Source of the DNA: Bordetella parapertussis
Lineage (GTDB): Bacteria > Pseudomonadota > Gammaproteobacteria > Burkholderiales > Burkholderiaceae_B
DNA: 34,428 nucleotides
Direction of reading: 5' to 3'
Assembly (NCBI GenBank): GCA_945887835.1
Contig: CAMCZQ010000014.1
Location: 1 to 34,428, forward strand
How positions within the stretch are numbered: position 1 is the first letter of the stretch; every line of letters begins with the position of its first letter. Below the pieces are notes generated by a model. The model saw only the letters and a list, made by a program, of their open reading frames with translations, ran no database searches and was not told the DNA's origin. This document shows, piece after piece, positions 13,279 through 22,669 of the stretch. The translations under genes were made by a program, and so were the position numbers.

Positions 13279-13782
13279 TTAGATCGCTTTCAACATCGAA
13301 CCTGCATCACTGACTTCAAACTTGCCTGGGCCTTCGTTATGAAGAACCTTCACCACGCCGTCAACGATGTAGGCAGCGTAACGATTTGAACGCACACCCA
13401 TGCCGCGGGCAGTCAAGTCCAACTCAAGTCCTAAAGCTTTGGTCCAAGCTGCTGAGCCATCAGCCAACATGCGAACTTTACCGGCTGCTTTTTGCTCACG
13501 GCCCCAAGCACCCATCACGAACGCGTCGTTAACAGCCACGCACCACACTTCGTCAACGCCTTTGGCTTTGATCGCGTCAAAGTGCTCTGTGTAACTAGGT
13601 ACGTGCTTAGCTGAACAAGTTGGCGTAAAAGCGCCAGGCAAGGCAAACATCAAAATCTTTTTGCCTTTGACCAGATCGGCAACCTGAAAGGCGTTAGGGC
13701 CTATGGTGCAACCAGCGGTTTCGGTTTCGATAAATTCTGTGAGGGTGGCATCGGGTACCCGATCGCCGACTTTGATCGTCAT
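13279..13782 (-). CDS. Peroxiredoxin, Prx5 type
   Basis: A 167-residue thiol peroxidase that reduces hydroperoxides. The Prx5 signature PGAFTPTCS places the peroxidatic Cys at 56, with T53 and the later conserved Arg in GVRSNRYA. C25 and the Cys in VWCVAV are other cysteines, possibly resolving ones. Length is typical and there is no fused glutaredoxin domain. AGGAGA lies six bases before ATG. It stands as a single gene, convergent with the amidohydrolase. Confidence 0.92.
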   Translation of the reverse strand: MTIKVGDRVPDATLTEFIETETAGCTIGPNAFQVADLVKGKKILMFALPGAFTPTCSAKHVPSYTEHFDAIKAKGVDEVWCVAVNDAFVMGAWGREQKAAGKVRMLADGSAAWTKALGLELDLTARGMGVRSNRYAAYIVDGVVKVLHNEGPGKFEVSDAGSMLKAI

Positions 13783-13938
13783 GTGCGCTCTCCTAGGGCA
13801 TCACGGGCAGCGATAGCCACCGCAACTGATCCCAGCGTGTTGCCTATCATAAGCTACTAAGCAAGCGACTCGCCAGAAACTGTTGTGAAAATCCCTATTT
13901 ACCCTGTTGTGCTTAGGGGTATATGCAAAGCGTACAGA

Positions 13939-14406
13939 CTATTTTTTGACTTCGTCTTTTGCTTTGTAAACCAGCACGGGGCTATGGGTCAACGCCAGCA
14001 CCTTCGTGGTGACGCTGCCAAGCAATAAGCGCGAAAAGCCGCTGCGCCCGTGGCTACTCATAAAGATGATGTCGCAGTGATAATCAATGCCCGCCTGCAC
14101 AATGCCGTCAGCAATATTAAAATTCGACACCGCATGGGTACTGACTTTGACGCCGGCGGTTTCGGCCCGGTCGGCCACGGCCTTCAGGTGCTTTTGAGCC
14201 AGTGCTGCATTCGCTTTTTCGTAGTCGGTATCAGAGATGGCGTACGCAGCAGACATCCCGTCAAAGCCCAGCGTTGCAGCAAAAGGCTGCGTCACATAAA
14301 GCGCGACAACCTCAGCGCCTGTTGAGCGCGCAAACAAAATGCCTGCATTGGCCGATTGCTCTGACAAGGCTGAGCCATCGGTAGGAATCAGAATTTTCTT
14401 AAACAT
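13939..14406 (-). CDS. Universal stress protein (UspA family)
   Basis: A 155-residue single USP domain: N-terminal strand KKILIPTDGSALSEQ and C-terminal nucleotide-loop pattern SSHGRSGFSRLLLGSVTTKVL, the G-x2-G-x9-GS motif of ATP-binding members. Cytoplasmic; such proteins aid survival in growth arrest and stress. It lies between a peroxiredoxin and a DUF442-type gene, a small stress-linked neighbourhood, but spacing suggests separate transcription. Confidence 0.92.
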   Translation of the reverse strand: MFKKILIPTDGSALSEQSANAGILFARSTGAEVVALYVTQPFAATLGFDGMSAAYAISDTDYEKANAALAQKHLKAVADRAETAGVKVSTHAVSNFNIADGIVQAGIDYHCDIIFMSSHGRSGFSRLLLGSVTTKVLALTHSPVLVYKAKDEVKK

Positions 14407-14534
14407 GATGCACGCTCCGTCACAAAAGTTCGAACACCCATCTTAGTCCTTTCACCTGCTTTACTCCAGCGCCAATTAGAAGGTCTTTGATCTGTATCAA
14501 ATGTTTGCTGCGCCCGCCTTGGCTCAAATACTGG

Positions 14535-14879
14535 TCAAGACTGAGCAGTGGCAGCCCGATACAGCACCGTACAGCGCGTGCCCGAGCGACAGTAAGCAAG
14601 CACCGGCGCCGGTAAAGTTTGCAGTAATTCAGCAAAATGTGTCACATCGTCAGACGTCATCTGCCCACTGACAACAGGTTGATAGGCCACACGCAAACCC
14701 ACAGCGCGCGCCGCCTCAGACACTGCTGCTGCAGTCGGCTGATTCGGACCATCTTCAAAATCTGGCCGATTAATAATCACACTTTTAAAACCAGCCGCAG
14801 CAACCGCAGCCATATCGTCGGGCCCAAGTTGAGGTGCAACCGCAAAATCGGAGGTCAAAGAATTAATCGGAGTCGACAT
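14535..14879 (-). CDS. DUF442/TIGR01244-type phosphatase-like (sulfurtransferase-like) protein
   Basis: A 114-residue protein with the fold of dual-specificity phosphatases. YCRSGTRC near the C-terminus is the C-x5-R active-site loop, and the N-terminal FAVAPQLGPDDMAAVAAAGFKSVIINRPD is typical of the DUF442 group related to the N-domain of Blh (beta-lactamase hydrolase-like sulfide enzymes). ATG 14879 has AGGA seven bases upstream, whereas the longer frame to 14906 has none. The exact substrate is unknown. Confidence 0.85.
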   Translation of the reverse strand: MSTPINSLTSDFAVAPQLGPDDMAAVAAAGFKSVIINRPDFEDGPNQPTAAAVSEAARAVGLRVAYQPVVSGQMTSDDVTHFAELLQTLPAPVLAYCRSGTRCTVLYRAATAQS

Positions 14880-15016
14880 GGCAAGTTCCTGCAAAAAGTG
14901 GGTCAAAAAAACATAGTGCTCGCAGCCGTCGAATACGACACAGAAGCACCTAAGGGCTCAACGCTAAGAATGGTTAAACGCGCAAAGCAAGTATACGCAA
15001 GCAAATCCTTCACGCT

Positions 15017-15757
15017 TCATTGATACACGCAACGAAAACCCACGTACACCACATACAGCTCGGAGGGTTTGTATTGCATACCTTCGACTTTCATCATAGA
15101 CGGGCCGTACCACCAAGACCCGCCCGCGGTGAGCCGCGCACCCTCTTGGGCGTCGGCCAACCATTCCCAGACGTTTGCGCCCATGTCATACAGGCCGTTG
15201 ACGCCTGCGCGAGTGTGGCCCACCGGTGCATGCCTAGGCCATCCATCGGCTGAACCCTCAACGTTGGCGCCCTCAGGCGTGTCCCCAGTGGGGTAAGGAT
15301 ACGTTTTACCCTTCACAAACGGAGCAGGCGGGCTCATGCGCCGCTCGGTATAAGCGGCCTGTTGCCACTGCGCCTTGGTGGGTAAGCGTCCTCCGGCGTC
15401 TAGACAAAACGCTTGCGCCTCAGCCCAATTTAAGTGAACTGCCGGCTCAAGCGCAGCACCTGGCTGGCCAAAGGGTGCGCGCCACGTCCAGCCGGCCCGG
15501 CGTTGCCAACCCAACACATACTCAAAGCCGCCCCCTTCGCGTTCGGCAGCCGTTATTAGATTCTTTCGGTTGGCGTATTGTGCGAACCGACCAATACTGA
15601 CCTCGGTCGCATCCATCTTAAAATCACCGAGATCGATACGCGCGACCGATGCTTCGGACAAGGAGCCTGACGCTTGAGCCTGAACGCAATGGTGCGTTGC
15701 AACTAGCGTCATAAACAGCCACACAACACGGCTGAAATTTGAAATAACAGAACGCAT
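15017..15757 (-). CDS. Secreted SUMF1/FGE-fold protein
   Basis: A 246-residue protein with a signal peptide (about 1-28, ending VQAQA) and a formylglycine-generating-enzyme-like domain. MDATEVSIGRFAQYA, LNWAEAQAFCLDAGGRLPTKAQWQQAA, GLYDMGANVWEWLAD and GGSW...GFRCVY appear in the usual order. Many bacterial members of this fold are not sulfatase activators, and no sulfatase gene is near, so the role is open. ATG 15757 follows AAGG; the frame extends to 15928 without a ribosome site. Confidence 0.86.
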   Translation of the reverse strand: MRSVISNFSRVVWLFMTLVATHHCVQAQASGSLSEASVARIDLGDFKMDATEVSIGRFAQYANRKNLITAAEREGGGFEYVLGWQRRAGWTWRAPFGQPGAALEPAVHLNWAEAQAFCLDAGGRLPTKAQWQQAAYTERRMSPPAPFVKGKTYPYPTGDTPEGANVEGSADGWPRHAPVGHTRAGVNGLYDMGANVWEWLADAQEGARLTAGGSWWYGPSMMKVEGMQYKPSELYVVYVGFRCVYQ

Positions 15758-16030
15758 ACCGAAACCTTTTAAGTTCAATGTTTGAAGTTTTAGTGGGTTA
15801 AAAGGCAGCCGTGCCAGAAATAGTTGGCTTCGCCGCTCCTCAATCACTTGGTGCACCCTAAAATTTAAGCGATACTCGACATGCGTTGTTGAACTAGCAC
15901 CCAGCAACAAGCACCCAGCATCAGGCAATGCTACATTTTATCGAACTGACCGCGCCTTGAACATCCGACGCCTTGAATTTAAAGCGCGAGTATGGGTAAT
16001 ACTTTACAAAACGATTTTCCGGAGACTTTC

Positions 16031-16642
16031 ATGATTTTAGTTGGCCGTTACGCATCCCCCTTTGTTCGCCGCGTGGGTGTCGTGTTGCACACCCTTGGCA
16101 CACCTTTTGAACATAAAGGGCTTTCAACAGCTACTGATCTCGCTGCGATCAAGGGCTATAACCCAATTGCCCGCGTGCCAGCCCTGATGTTAGACAACGG
16201 CGAAAACCTAATGGAAAGCGCTGCGATTCTTGATGCAGTCCTTGATATGACTCCCGCTCAAAAGCTATGCCCCAGTTCGGGTGCCGAGCGTCGCCACATT
16301 CTGCAGCACTGCGCGATTATGTGTAGCGGCTTAGATAAGGCCATTCAATATATTTACGAGCCGCGTCGTCGTCCCCCCGAAAAAGTGCATCAACCGGTCT
16401 TGGACGGCCTGGCCGAGCAAATCACCGCGAGCCTGACGATGCTTGAAGCCCTAGCCGCAAAAAATACCTTCAAAGGTGGCACACAGGCAAACCTCGCCGA
16501 CCTGACCGTTGCCGTAGGCTGGTTCTTTTTGCACAAAAGCATGCCCCAGATCGCAGACGCCAGCAAGTTTGCGCACCTGGTCGCACTTTCGGCGCGCTGT
16601 GAGACCTTGCCAGCTTTTCAAGCGTGCAAGCTTGAGGGCTAA
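16031..16642 (+). CDS. Glutathione S-transferase family protein
   Basis: A 203-residue cytoplasmic GST. The N-terminal thioredoxin-like domain (1-75: LVGRYASPFVRRVGVVLHTLG, then NPIARVPALMLDNGENLMESAAIL with the cis-Pro and the ES pair that binds glutathione) is followed by an all-helical C-terminal domain. ATG 16031 follows GGAGA at a good distance; the longer frame from 15992 is less likely. The substrate is unknown. An MFS transporter gene follows 41 bases later. Confidence 0.88.
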   Translation: MILVGRYASPFVRRVGVVLHTLGTPFEHKGLSTATDLAAIKGYNPIARVPALMLDNGENLMESAAILDAVLDMTPAQKLCPSSGAERRHILQHCAIMCSGLDKAIQYIYEPRRRPPEKVHQPVLDGLAEQITASLTMLEALAAKNTFKGGTQANLADLTVAVGWFFLHKSMPQIADASKFAHLVALSARCETLPAFQACKLEG

Positions 16643-16683
16643 CGTCAGAGTTTGCTTTTTCCTCAGCGCCTAAGCCACCACCC

Positions 16684-17892
16684 TTGAAGACAAAAATCTT
16701 TCACGGTTGGTGGATGGTCGCTGGCTGCATGGCAGTTGCCTGCGTGGCCTGGTCGTTTGCGTTGTATGGGCCCAGCGTCTATCTGAACATGCTCAGTCGC
16801 GAGCACCAGTGGTCGCTTGGGGTGATCTCTTCGGCGCTTACCTTGTCTTTTTTAGTCAACGCCAGCGTACTGAGCTTCGTTGGCAGCGCCATTGCAAAAT
16901 ATGGCCCGCGACCTGTGATGGCAAGTGGCGCAACGGTCATGGCATTAGGGCTGGGCAGCTTGGGCCAAGTCACACAACTTTGGCATGTCTATGCCGCCTT
17001 CGCGTGCATGGGTTTGGGTTGGTCTTGTCTGTCAACCACAGCAATTACCGCCTCGCTTGCGCCCTGGTTCGACAAGCATCAGGGCCGTGCAGCCTCGACT
17101 GCCATGCTAGGCGCAAGCCTTGGCGGTATCGTTGGCGTGCCTCTGTTGCTCACGCTCGTTGGTTCGCTAGGCTTCTCGCTGGCAATGCTGCTGGTTGCCT
17201 TGATTGTATTGACAACGGTTTGGCCGATCAGTTTTTTTATACTGCGTCACCGTCCGCAAGATATGGGTTTAGAACCCGACGGCGAGCACACACCACACGC
17301 TCAGCACAAACCGCCTGCCCGGGTGTGGACGCGTACCGAAGCCTTACAAACTCGGGCCCTGCGTACCCTCATGTTGGCGTTTGGCTTAGCACTGATGGTG
17401 CAAATTGGTTTTCTCACCCACCAAGTCACACTGTTATTACCGGCAATCGGTCAAACGGCCACGGCCGTGTGCGTTACCGCGGCGGCTGCCCTATCTTTTG
17501 GTGGTCGTCTATTGCTTGCGCGGTTTTCTGATCGGCTCGATGTCAGACTGATCGCTTGTGGAGTCTTGCTGCAAGCCACGCTTGGCTTAGCCCTCGCCAG
17601 TATTTTTTCGGATCAGGCTTGGGCGCTGGTGGTTGGCGTGCTGTCGTACGGCATGACCGCTGGCAATACAACCACCCTGCCGCCCGTGATTGTGCGCAGA
17701 GAATTCGGTGCCGTCTCGTTTGGCGTCGTCTTTGGCATCGCCGCCATGCTGATACAAATTATGTCGGCTATGGGCCCCGCGTTTTTTGGTGTCTTACACG
17801 ATCTGAGCGGCGGTTATCAGTTACCCCTCGGCCTAGCCGCTGCGCTGAACGTGGTTGCCGCGATCGTGATTATGGCTGGCCGAAAAAAATAA
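16684..17892 (+). CDS. MFS transporter (oxalate/formate antiporter-like)
   Basis: A 402-residue, 12-helix major facilitator protein beginning with FHGWWMVAGCMAVACVAWSFALYGPSVY, a start common in monocarboxylate and oxalate/formate-type MFS carriers. Two six-helix halves are separated by a hydrophilic loop (about 195-225, GLEPDGEHTPHAQHKPP). TTG at 16684 is used as start since no ATG precedes the first helix; there is no clear ribosome site. The substrate cannot be inferred. Confidence 0.85.
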   Translation: MKTKIFHGWWMVAGCMAVACVAWSFALYGPSVYLNMLSREHQWSLGVISSALTLSFLVNASVLSFVGSAIAKYGPRPVMASGATVMALGLGSLGQVTQLWHVYAAFACMGLGWSCLSTTAITASLAPWFDKHQGRAASTAMLGASLGGIVGVPLLLTLVGSLGFSLAMLLVALIVLTTVWPISFFILRHRPQDMGLEPDGEHTPHAQHKPPARVWTRTEALQTRALRTLMLAFGLALMVQIGFLTHQVTLLLPAIGQTATAVCVTAAAALSFGGRLLLARFSDRLDVRLIACGVLLQATLGLALASIFSDQAWALVVGVLSYGMTAGNTTTLPPVIVRREFGAVSFGVVFGIAAMLIQIMSAMGPAFFGVLHDLSGGYQLPLGLAAALNVVAAIVIMAGRKK

Positions 17893-18129
17893 AGTGTTTG
17901 ACTTGGGGTTTTAGCCTTAGCTCTTTAAGCGCGGTGACAAGCGCAACGCTTTTATATCAAACTCAAGGGTTTACCCAAATCAGGGAAAGCACTAGTGGCG
18001 TTAGACCCTCGTAGCCATGACAATTGGTCAGGTTTAGCGCAGACAAGTGGACTGCGCCGAGCCGTCTTGATCTGCCATTATTGCGTCAAACTTAGTGCGC
18101 ATGTAAACAAATATATACCGGAGCCGTCC

Positions 18130-18534
18130 TTGAAAACACCAGCCTCTATCAAAAACTTTGAACTCGTCACGATCTCGATGATTATGGTCTCAGTCGTTGT
18201 GTTTGCCTACCAAAATACAACCACAAAGCTTTTTGGTCCAACCGCTTCGGTTTATGTCGCGACAGCCGTGATCATGAATTTATTTCTCATTTACACCATC
18301 ACGCAGGCAAAAAGCACTGTCTCTCGGGTGTTTTATGCGATTACCACCGGCTTAGGCATTGCTTTTTCTCTCACTTCATTATTTGGGATTTCGCCTCTTG
18401 CACTGAAGATAGATGTCGGGATCGCTGCTTACCTTTATATTTATTTGATCGTGGCATTTTCGTCGCTGTATTTATTGTTTGCGCCAGCAAGCACCAAATG
18501 GTTGCACAGCGAAGAGCCAATCGAAGCTGACTAA
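18130..18534 (+). CDS. Small four-helix membrane protein, unknown
   Basis: About 134 residues from TTG 18130, which has CGGAG six bases upstream; an open frame reaches back to GTG 17995 but lacks a ribosome site. Four hydrophobic segments (LVTISMIMVSVVVFA, ASVYVATAVIMNLFLIYTI, VFYAITTGLGIAFSLTSLFG, AAYLYIYLIVAFSSLYLLFA) fill nearly the whole length. No family is recognised. It stands alone between two MFS genes. Confidence 0.68.
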   Translation: MKTPASIKNFELVTISMIMVSVVVFAYQNTTTKLFGPTASVYVATAVIMNLFLIYTITQAKSTVSRVFYAITTGLGIAFSLTSLFGISPLALKIDVGIAAYLYIYLIVAFSSLYLLFAPASTKWLHSEEPIEAD

Positions 18535-18563
18535 GCTAAAGGCTTAAAACCGCTCAAAGGGCT

Positions 18564-19808
18564 TCAGGAATTTGAGCCCGCGAGCGTCGCTGGCAGTAAA
18601 AGGGTAATCAGCCAGCACACCACCAACATCAGCGCTGAGCCAATCAGCGCGTACAGTAGCCCGCCCCACTGATACAGCACCCCAGAGAGCAAGGTGCCAA
18701 GCAAACGTCCGAACGCGTTTGCCGCATAGTAAAAACCGACGTCTTCGGCGGCCTTCTCAGAGCCTGCATAAGCCAAAATTAGATAAGAGTGCACCGAAGA
18801 GTTCACGGCAAAGGCAAACCCAAAGACACCCAAGCCGGCCACCACCACCCACTCTAGGTGTGGCGCGTTAAACCAGACAGCCAGCACAAGTCCAATCGGT
18901 ACTAAGGCCAGCAGCAATGACCAAAGCCTTGCCGCAGGCACTTCTGCCGTCAACCCATCAATGCTACGACGCACAAGCGAAGGCGCCATTGCCTGCACCA
19001 GACCATAGCCAATTGTCCAGGTCGCTAAAAACCCACCCACCATGGTGAAGGTCCAACCCGACGCGTATAAAAATACCGGCACACCCACCACAAACCAAAC
19101 ATCGCGCGCGCCGAACAGTGCCACGCGCGCCGCCGCCAGCAGATTAATCGCACGACTTTTGGCGAATAATTCTTTAGCTGATTTAGACGCTTTGCTTTTG
19201 CCCATCAGCGGCGGCAAACTCAGCACCACGGCTACAAAGATGACCGCCAATAGGGCTGCCATAGCCCACAACGCACCGCGAAAACCCAACAGATCCAGCA
19301 ACAGCCCACCAATAAAAAATCCCACCCCCTTCATGGCGTTTTTGCTGCCGGTAAACCACGCTACCCATTTAAATAGTTGACCGCTGGCTTGGCCCGCCGT
19401 GATTTTGATGGCTGACTTACTTGCCGTTTTAGTTAAATCTTTTGCGACACCACAAACACCTTGCGCCCCGATGACCCACGCCACTGACATCGCCGCTGTC
19501 CAGTCGGGCGACAAAAACGATAACAATAAGAAGCCAAGAATTTGTGTCGATAGCCCAACCGTCAACATGCGCGTGATGCCGTAGCGTGTGGCAAGCCAAC
19601 CACCGATCAGGTTCGCCAAGACCCCTGCTGCCTCGTACAGCAAAAACAAAAACGCCAACGTAAACGGCGAATAGCCTAGGCGATAAAAGTGCAATAACAC
19701 CAACATCCGTAATGCGCCATCGGTCAGCGTAAAGCCCCAATAGGCAGCGGTCACGATGCCGTAGTTTCTTGCGGCATTGGGGTTAGGGGTCGTGCTCACG
19801 GACGTCAT
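18564..19808 (-). CDS. arsJ: Organoarsenical efflux MFS transporter ArsJ
   Basis: A 414-residue MFS protein beginning RNYGIVTAAYWGFTLTDGALRMLVLLHFY, the ArsJ signature, with GVCGVAKDLTKTASKSAIK further on. ArsJ exports 1-arseno-3-phosphoglycerate made by the partner GAPDH, which together give arsenate resistance. The partner gene ends six bases upstream, so the two are co-transcribed. No arsR repressor or other ars gene is visible in the window. Inner membrane. Confidence 0.93.
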   Translation of the reverse strand: MTSVSTTPNPNAARNYGIVTAAYWGFTLTDGALRMLVLLHFYRLGYSPFTLAFLFLLYEAAGVLANLIGGWLATRYGITRMLTVGLSTQILGFLLLSFLSPDWTAAMSVAWVIGAQGVCGVAKDLTKTASKSAIKITAGQASGQLFKWVAWFTGSKNAMKGVGFFIGGLLLDLLGFRGALWAMAALLAVIFVAVVLSLPPLMGKSKASKSAKELFAKSRAINLLAAARVALFGARDVWFVVGVPVFLYASGWTFTMVGGFLATWTIGYGLVQAMAPSLVRRSIDGLTAEVPAARLWSLLLALVPIGLVLAVWFNAPHLEWVVVAGLGVFGFAFAVNSSVHSYLILAYAGSEKAAEDVGFYYAANAFGRLLGTLLSGVLYQWGGLLYALIGSALMLVVCWLITLLLPATLAGSNS

Positions 19809-19814
19809 CTGCGC

Positions 19815-20858
19815 CTAGATCCCCTGCTGTTGCATATGGCAGGCCAAATCCACCATACGGCAGGCGTAACCCATTTCGTTGTCATACCAGGCATAGACCT
19901 TAAGCATCGTTCCGGCGGTTACCATGGTAGATAAGGCATCAACGATTGAGCTGCGCGTGTCGCGTGCATAGTCGGCGCTGACTAAGGGGCGGGTTTCGTA
20001 CCCCAAGATACCTGCCAATGCGCCTTGTGCCGCTTGCGCAAACAAAGCGTTAACTTCTTGCGCCGTAGTTTCACGCTGCAACTCAAACACACAGTCAGTC
20101 AGTGACGCGTTCAAAACCGGTGCGCGCACGGCGTGACCATTTAGCTTGCCTTTGAGGTCTGGATAAATCAGCGCGATCGCGGTTGCACTGCCCGTGGTGG
20201 TTGGCGCCAAACTCAACATCGCACTGCGCGCACGACGCAAATCTTTATGCGGCGCATCGACCATCAAGTTTGTATTCGTTGGATCATGAATCGTCGTGAT
20301 CTGACCATGTTTGATCCCGATCGACTCATGAATCACTTTCACGACAGGCGCTAAGCAATTCGTGGTGCACGAGGCGGCGGTCACGATGGGATGTTGGGCG
20401 GGGTCGTACAAGTGTTCGTTGACACCCACGACAACATTTAAAACGTTGCCGACTTTGACAGGCGCTGCTACGATGACGCGCTTGGCCCCACGATCAAGAT
20501 GACCTTGCAAGCTTTCGGGGGTTAAAAATTTTCCGGTGCACTCAAGCACGACTTCAACACCGAGGTCACCCCAAGGGATCTCGGCAGCCGTGGCGTACGA
20601 CGAAAACGACAGCGACCGATCATTAATACGTATCGCGTGTTCATTTGCAACTTGAATGTTGGCCCGCCAGCGGCCTTGCACGCTATCGAATTCAAGCAAA
20701 TGTGCGGTGGCTAAGGCGCCGCCTTTGAGTTCATTGAGGTGCACCACCTCAAGGCGGTTGCCTGCACGCGGATCATCACTCTGCCGTTCGGCGGCGCCCA
20801 TCGCTGCCCGCAGCGCCAAGCGCCCGATTCGGCCAAGGCCGTTGATACCGACTTTCAT
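19815..20858 (-). CDS. ArsJ-associated glyceraldehyde-3-phosphate dehydrogenase
   Basis: A 347-residue GAPDH. The NAD motif [10 protein letters not shown] lies at the N-terminus, catalytic Cys164 is in ASCTTNC, and the C-terminus has the [12 protein letters not shown] signature. With arsenate it forms 1-arseno-3-phosphoglycerate, the ArsJ substrate; the assignment rests on the tight operon with arsJ. ATG 20858 follows AGGA at six bases; the frame is open to 20948. An insertion with [14 protein letters not shown] (about 25-38) is typical of this GAPDH subgroup rather than the glycolytic enzyme. Confidence 0.93.
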   Translation of the reverse strand: MKVGINGLGRIGRLALRAAMGAAERQSDDPRAGNRLEVVHLNELKGGALATAHLLEFDSVQGRWRANIQVANEHAIRINDRSLSFSSYATAAEIPWGDLGVEVVLECTGKFLTPESLQGHLDRGAKRVIVAAPVKVGNVLNVVVGVNEHLYDPAQHPIVTAASCTTNCLAPVVKVIHESIGIKHGQITTIHDPTNTNLMVDAPHKDLRRARSAMLSLAPTTTGSATAIALIYPDLKGKLNGHAVRAPVLNASLTDCVFELQRETTAQEVNALFAQAAQGALAGILGYETRPLVSADYARDTRSSIVDALSTMVTAGTMLKVYAWYDNEMGYACRMVDLACHMQQQGI

Positions 20859-20994
20859 GTTGATTCCTAGTTCTAGCCTGAAGGTAAAACACTTATGGGC
20901 CTGAGTGTAAAGGACTGGTATGACGTTTTGCTGACGCGAACTTTGCACTGCACCCCGAGACGTCCGCTAGTTAAAGCACGCTCAACAGGAAATT

Positions 20995-21036
20995 CACTAT
21001 CTTTTATAAAAAATGACCATAGATAGTGACTATAGT
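20995..21036 (+). promoter_or_regulatory. Operator-like repeats ahead of the toxin-antitoxin pair
   Basis: CACTATC (20995-21001) and GATAGTG (21022-21028) are inverted repeats, and ACTATAGT (21029-21036) is a perfect palindrome with the same core. They lie 45-85 bases before the antitoxin ATG, in an A+T-rich promoter-like stretch. Autorepression by the antitoxin/toxin complex at such sites is the rule for the family. Confidence 0.5.
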
Positions 21037-21080
21037 GTTATGATAGACATTATCTCAATCATTCTTAAGTTTTTAATCCT

Positions 21081-21314
21081 ATGACCACCTCACATCAGAT
21101 CGGTGCTGGCGAATTCAAAAGCAAGTGCCTAAAACTCTTAGATATCGTGGCCGAAACGCACGAACCCTTGCTCATCACCAAGCACGGCAAGGGCATCGCA
21201 CAACTGGTACCCGTACCTCCCGAGGTAGACCTCTTTGGCGCGCTGAGCGGCAGCGTGCTCTTCGAGGATGATATTGTGGCGCCACTCGAAAACACTTGGG
21301 ATGCCAACCGTTGA
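21081..21314 (+). CDS. Phd/YefM-type antitoxin
   Basis: A 77-residue protein with the Phd/YefM pattern IGAGEFKSKCLKLLDIVAETHEPLLITKHGKGIAQLVPVP at 7-48 (DNA-binding domain), followed by a short acidic tail (LFEDDIVAPLENTW) that would wrap the toxin. It overlaps the downstream PIN-domain toxin frame by up to 19 bases. Expected to neutralise the toxin and repress the operon. Confidence 0.9.
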   Translation: MTTSHQIGAGEFKSKCLKLLDIVAETHEPLLITKHGKGIAQLVPVPPEVDLFGALSGSVLFEDDIVAPLENTWDANR

Positions 21315-21751
21315 CCTCTTCCTTGCCAAAAACGTCCACACCCCTGCTCGACACCCATGTTTTGATTTGGTTATTGCAGGGCAACCCTCGCCTGGGCCCT
21401 AAAGCGCGCAAAGTCATACAAACGGCAGCCCAGCATCAGCAGTTGTGCCTCTCTGCAATATCACCCTGGGAGATCGCCATGCTGGTCAGCAAAGAACGGC
21501 TCGCGCTTGATCGCGACGTTGGCGAATGGCTGCACACCGCCCTGAATATTGCAAAGATACGGCTTGAGCCTATTTCGGTAGATATCGCAGTTGCAAGCAC
21601 ACGCCTGCCGGGTGAACTTCATCCTGACCCAGCAGACCGCTTAATTGTTGCCACCGCCCGACACCTAGGCGCCACGCTCATCACAGACGACCAAGCCCTA
21701 CTGGCCTACGCAGCTAAAGGCCACCTCAAAGCACAAGCGGCAGCCCACTAA
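21296..21751 (+). CDS. PIN-domain ribonuclease toxin (VapC-like)
   Basis: About 140-150 residues, PIN fold. The acidic Mg-binding residues are present: D19 (LLDTHVLIWLL), E59 (SPWEI), D114 with D111 (HPDPADRLIVATA) and D131 (LITDDQALLAY). Such toxins cut tRNA or other RNA. The start is uncertain: TTG at 21296, 21311 or 21323 are possible, all within or near the antitoxin's end. The stop overlaps the ATG of slyX. Confidence 0.9.
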   Translation: MGCQPLTSSLPKTSTPLLDTHVLIWLLQGNPRLGPKARKVIQTAAQHQQLCLSAISPWEIAMLVSKERLALDRDVGEWLHTALNIAKIRLEPISVDIAVASTRLPGELHPDPADRLIVATARHLGATLITDDQALLAYAAKGHLKAQAAAH

Positions 21752-21753
21752 TG

Positions 21754-21972
21754 ATGCAAACCGAAACTGAACAAGACAAGCGCCTAACCGAACTCGAAAT
21801 CAAAGTCGGTTTAGCTGACGATTTGATCGATCAACTTAACCAGACGCTTTTTAGGCACCAACAGCAAATTGAGTTTTTAGCCAAAGAGCTTGCCAGCCTG
21901 CGGCAACAACTGCCTCAAGAGCGCAACACGCAATTGCCCAGCCTGCGCGACGAGTTACCGCCGCATTATTGA
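21754..21972 (+). CDS. slyX: SlyX family protein
   Basis: A 72-73-residue coiled-coil protein with a heptad pattern RLTELEIKVGLADDLIDQLNQTLFRHQQQIEFL, ending in the PPHY motif seen in SlyX. The first ATG (21751) overlaps the toxin stop and a second ATG follows directly; either may serve. The role of SlyX is not well defined. It is probably co-transcribed with the toxin-antitoxin pair by chance of position. Confidence 0.85.
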   Translation: MQTETEQDKRLTELEIKVGLADDLIDQLNQTLFRHQQQIEFLAKELASLRQQLPQERNTQLPSLRDELPPHY

Positions 21973-22026
21973 AAAAGCGACAATCTTTGCCCACTCTGGC
22001 AGAGCGCTTAACCCTGCCTCCGTCAG

Positions 22027-22665
22027 TCAGCCAAGCAGTTGGCGCGACGCCAGGTTCTTATCCATGACCGTTTTAAATAATGCGCCTTGAAGCCAACCCT
22101 CGAGCCAGGCTCGAGTCGCCGGCCACGAGTCTTGCGCAAACCACGCAGCGTCCACCGCGGCAAACTGTCGCACAAACGGAAAAATCGCCACGTCGCTTAA
22201 GCACGCCGTTTGCCCGCCAAGATAAGGTGTCGCCGTCAAGCGCTGCTCAAGCTCAACAATTAAACAAGCCAGCGCCTGCTCGCGGTAATAGTCAACACCA
22301 AACTCTGGATAGCGCTCGGCATATTTATAGCGATCCAACCAATGTTTAAAGTCAGAGTCATTGCACTGAACAAGCCGCAACTGCTCGGGCTGATCTGCCT
22401 GCAGCAACCACCCTTGTGGGTCATGCTGCCCAAGCGCCCAGCGCATAATCGTCAGGCTTTCATCCAGCACCACACCATCAGCACAATGCAGGACAGGCAC
22501 CGTGCCCTTAGGTGACACCGCCAACAAGGCAGCAGGCTTAGCGCGCAAACTGATATCCACTAACTCAACCTGCACACCCGCACACCACAACGCCATACGC
22601 GCACGCATCGCATACGGGCAGCGGCGGTATGAGTACAGGAGTGGTTTAGAACTTAGTCGCACCAC
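22027..22665 (-). CDS. Glutathione S-transferase / glutaredoxin-like protein
   Basis: A 212-residue protein with an N-terminal thioredoxin fold (LLYSYRRCPYAMRARMALWCAG; C16 in CPYA replaces the CPYC of glutaredoxins). The glutathione site KGTVPVLHCADGVVLDESLTIMRW is present, followed by a helical C-terminal domain. Likely a cytoplasmic GST with a catalytic Cys (omega or beta-like). It starts four bases after the stop of the amidohydrolase gene, so it is the second gene of that operon. Confidence 0.87.
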   Translation of the reverse strand: MVRLSSKPLLYSYRRCPYAMRARMALWCAGVQVELVDISLRAKPAALLAVSPKGTVPVLHCADGVVLDESLTIMRWALGQHDPQGWLLQADQPEQLRLVQCNDSDFKHWLDRYKYAERYPEFGVDYYREQALACLIVELEQRLTATPYLGGQTACLSDVAIFPFVRQFAAVDAAWFAQDSWPATRAWLEGWLQGALFKTVMDKNLASRQLLG

Positions 22666-22669
22666 ACGC

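Noticed and set aside
16707-17531. 274-residue frame overlapping the MFS gene
   Set aside because: Shadow frame of the transporter, rich in Arg, Trp and Cys, without a family match; the MFS frame is clearly the coding one.
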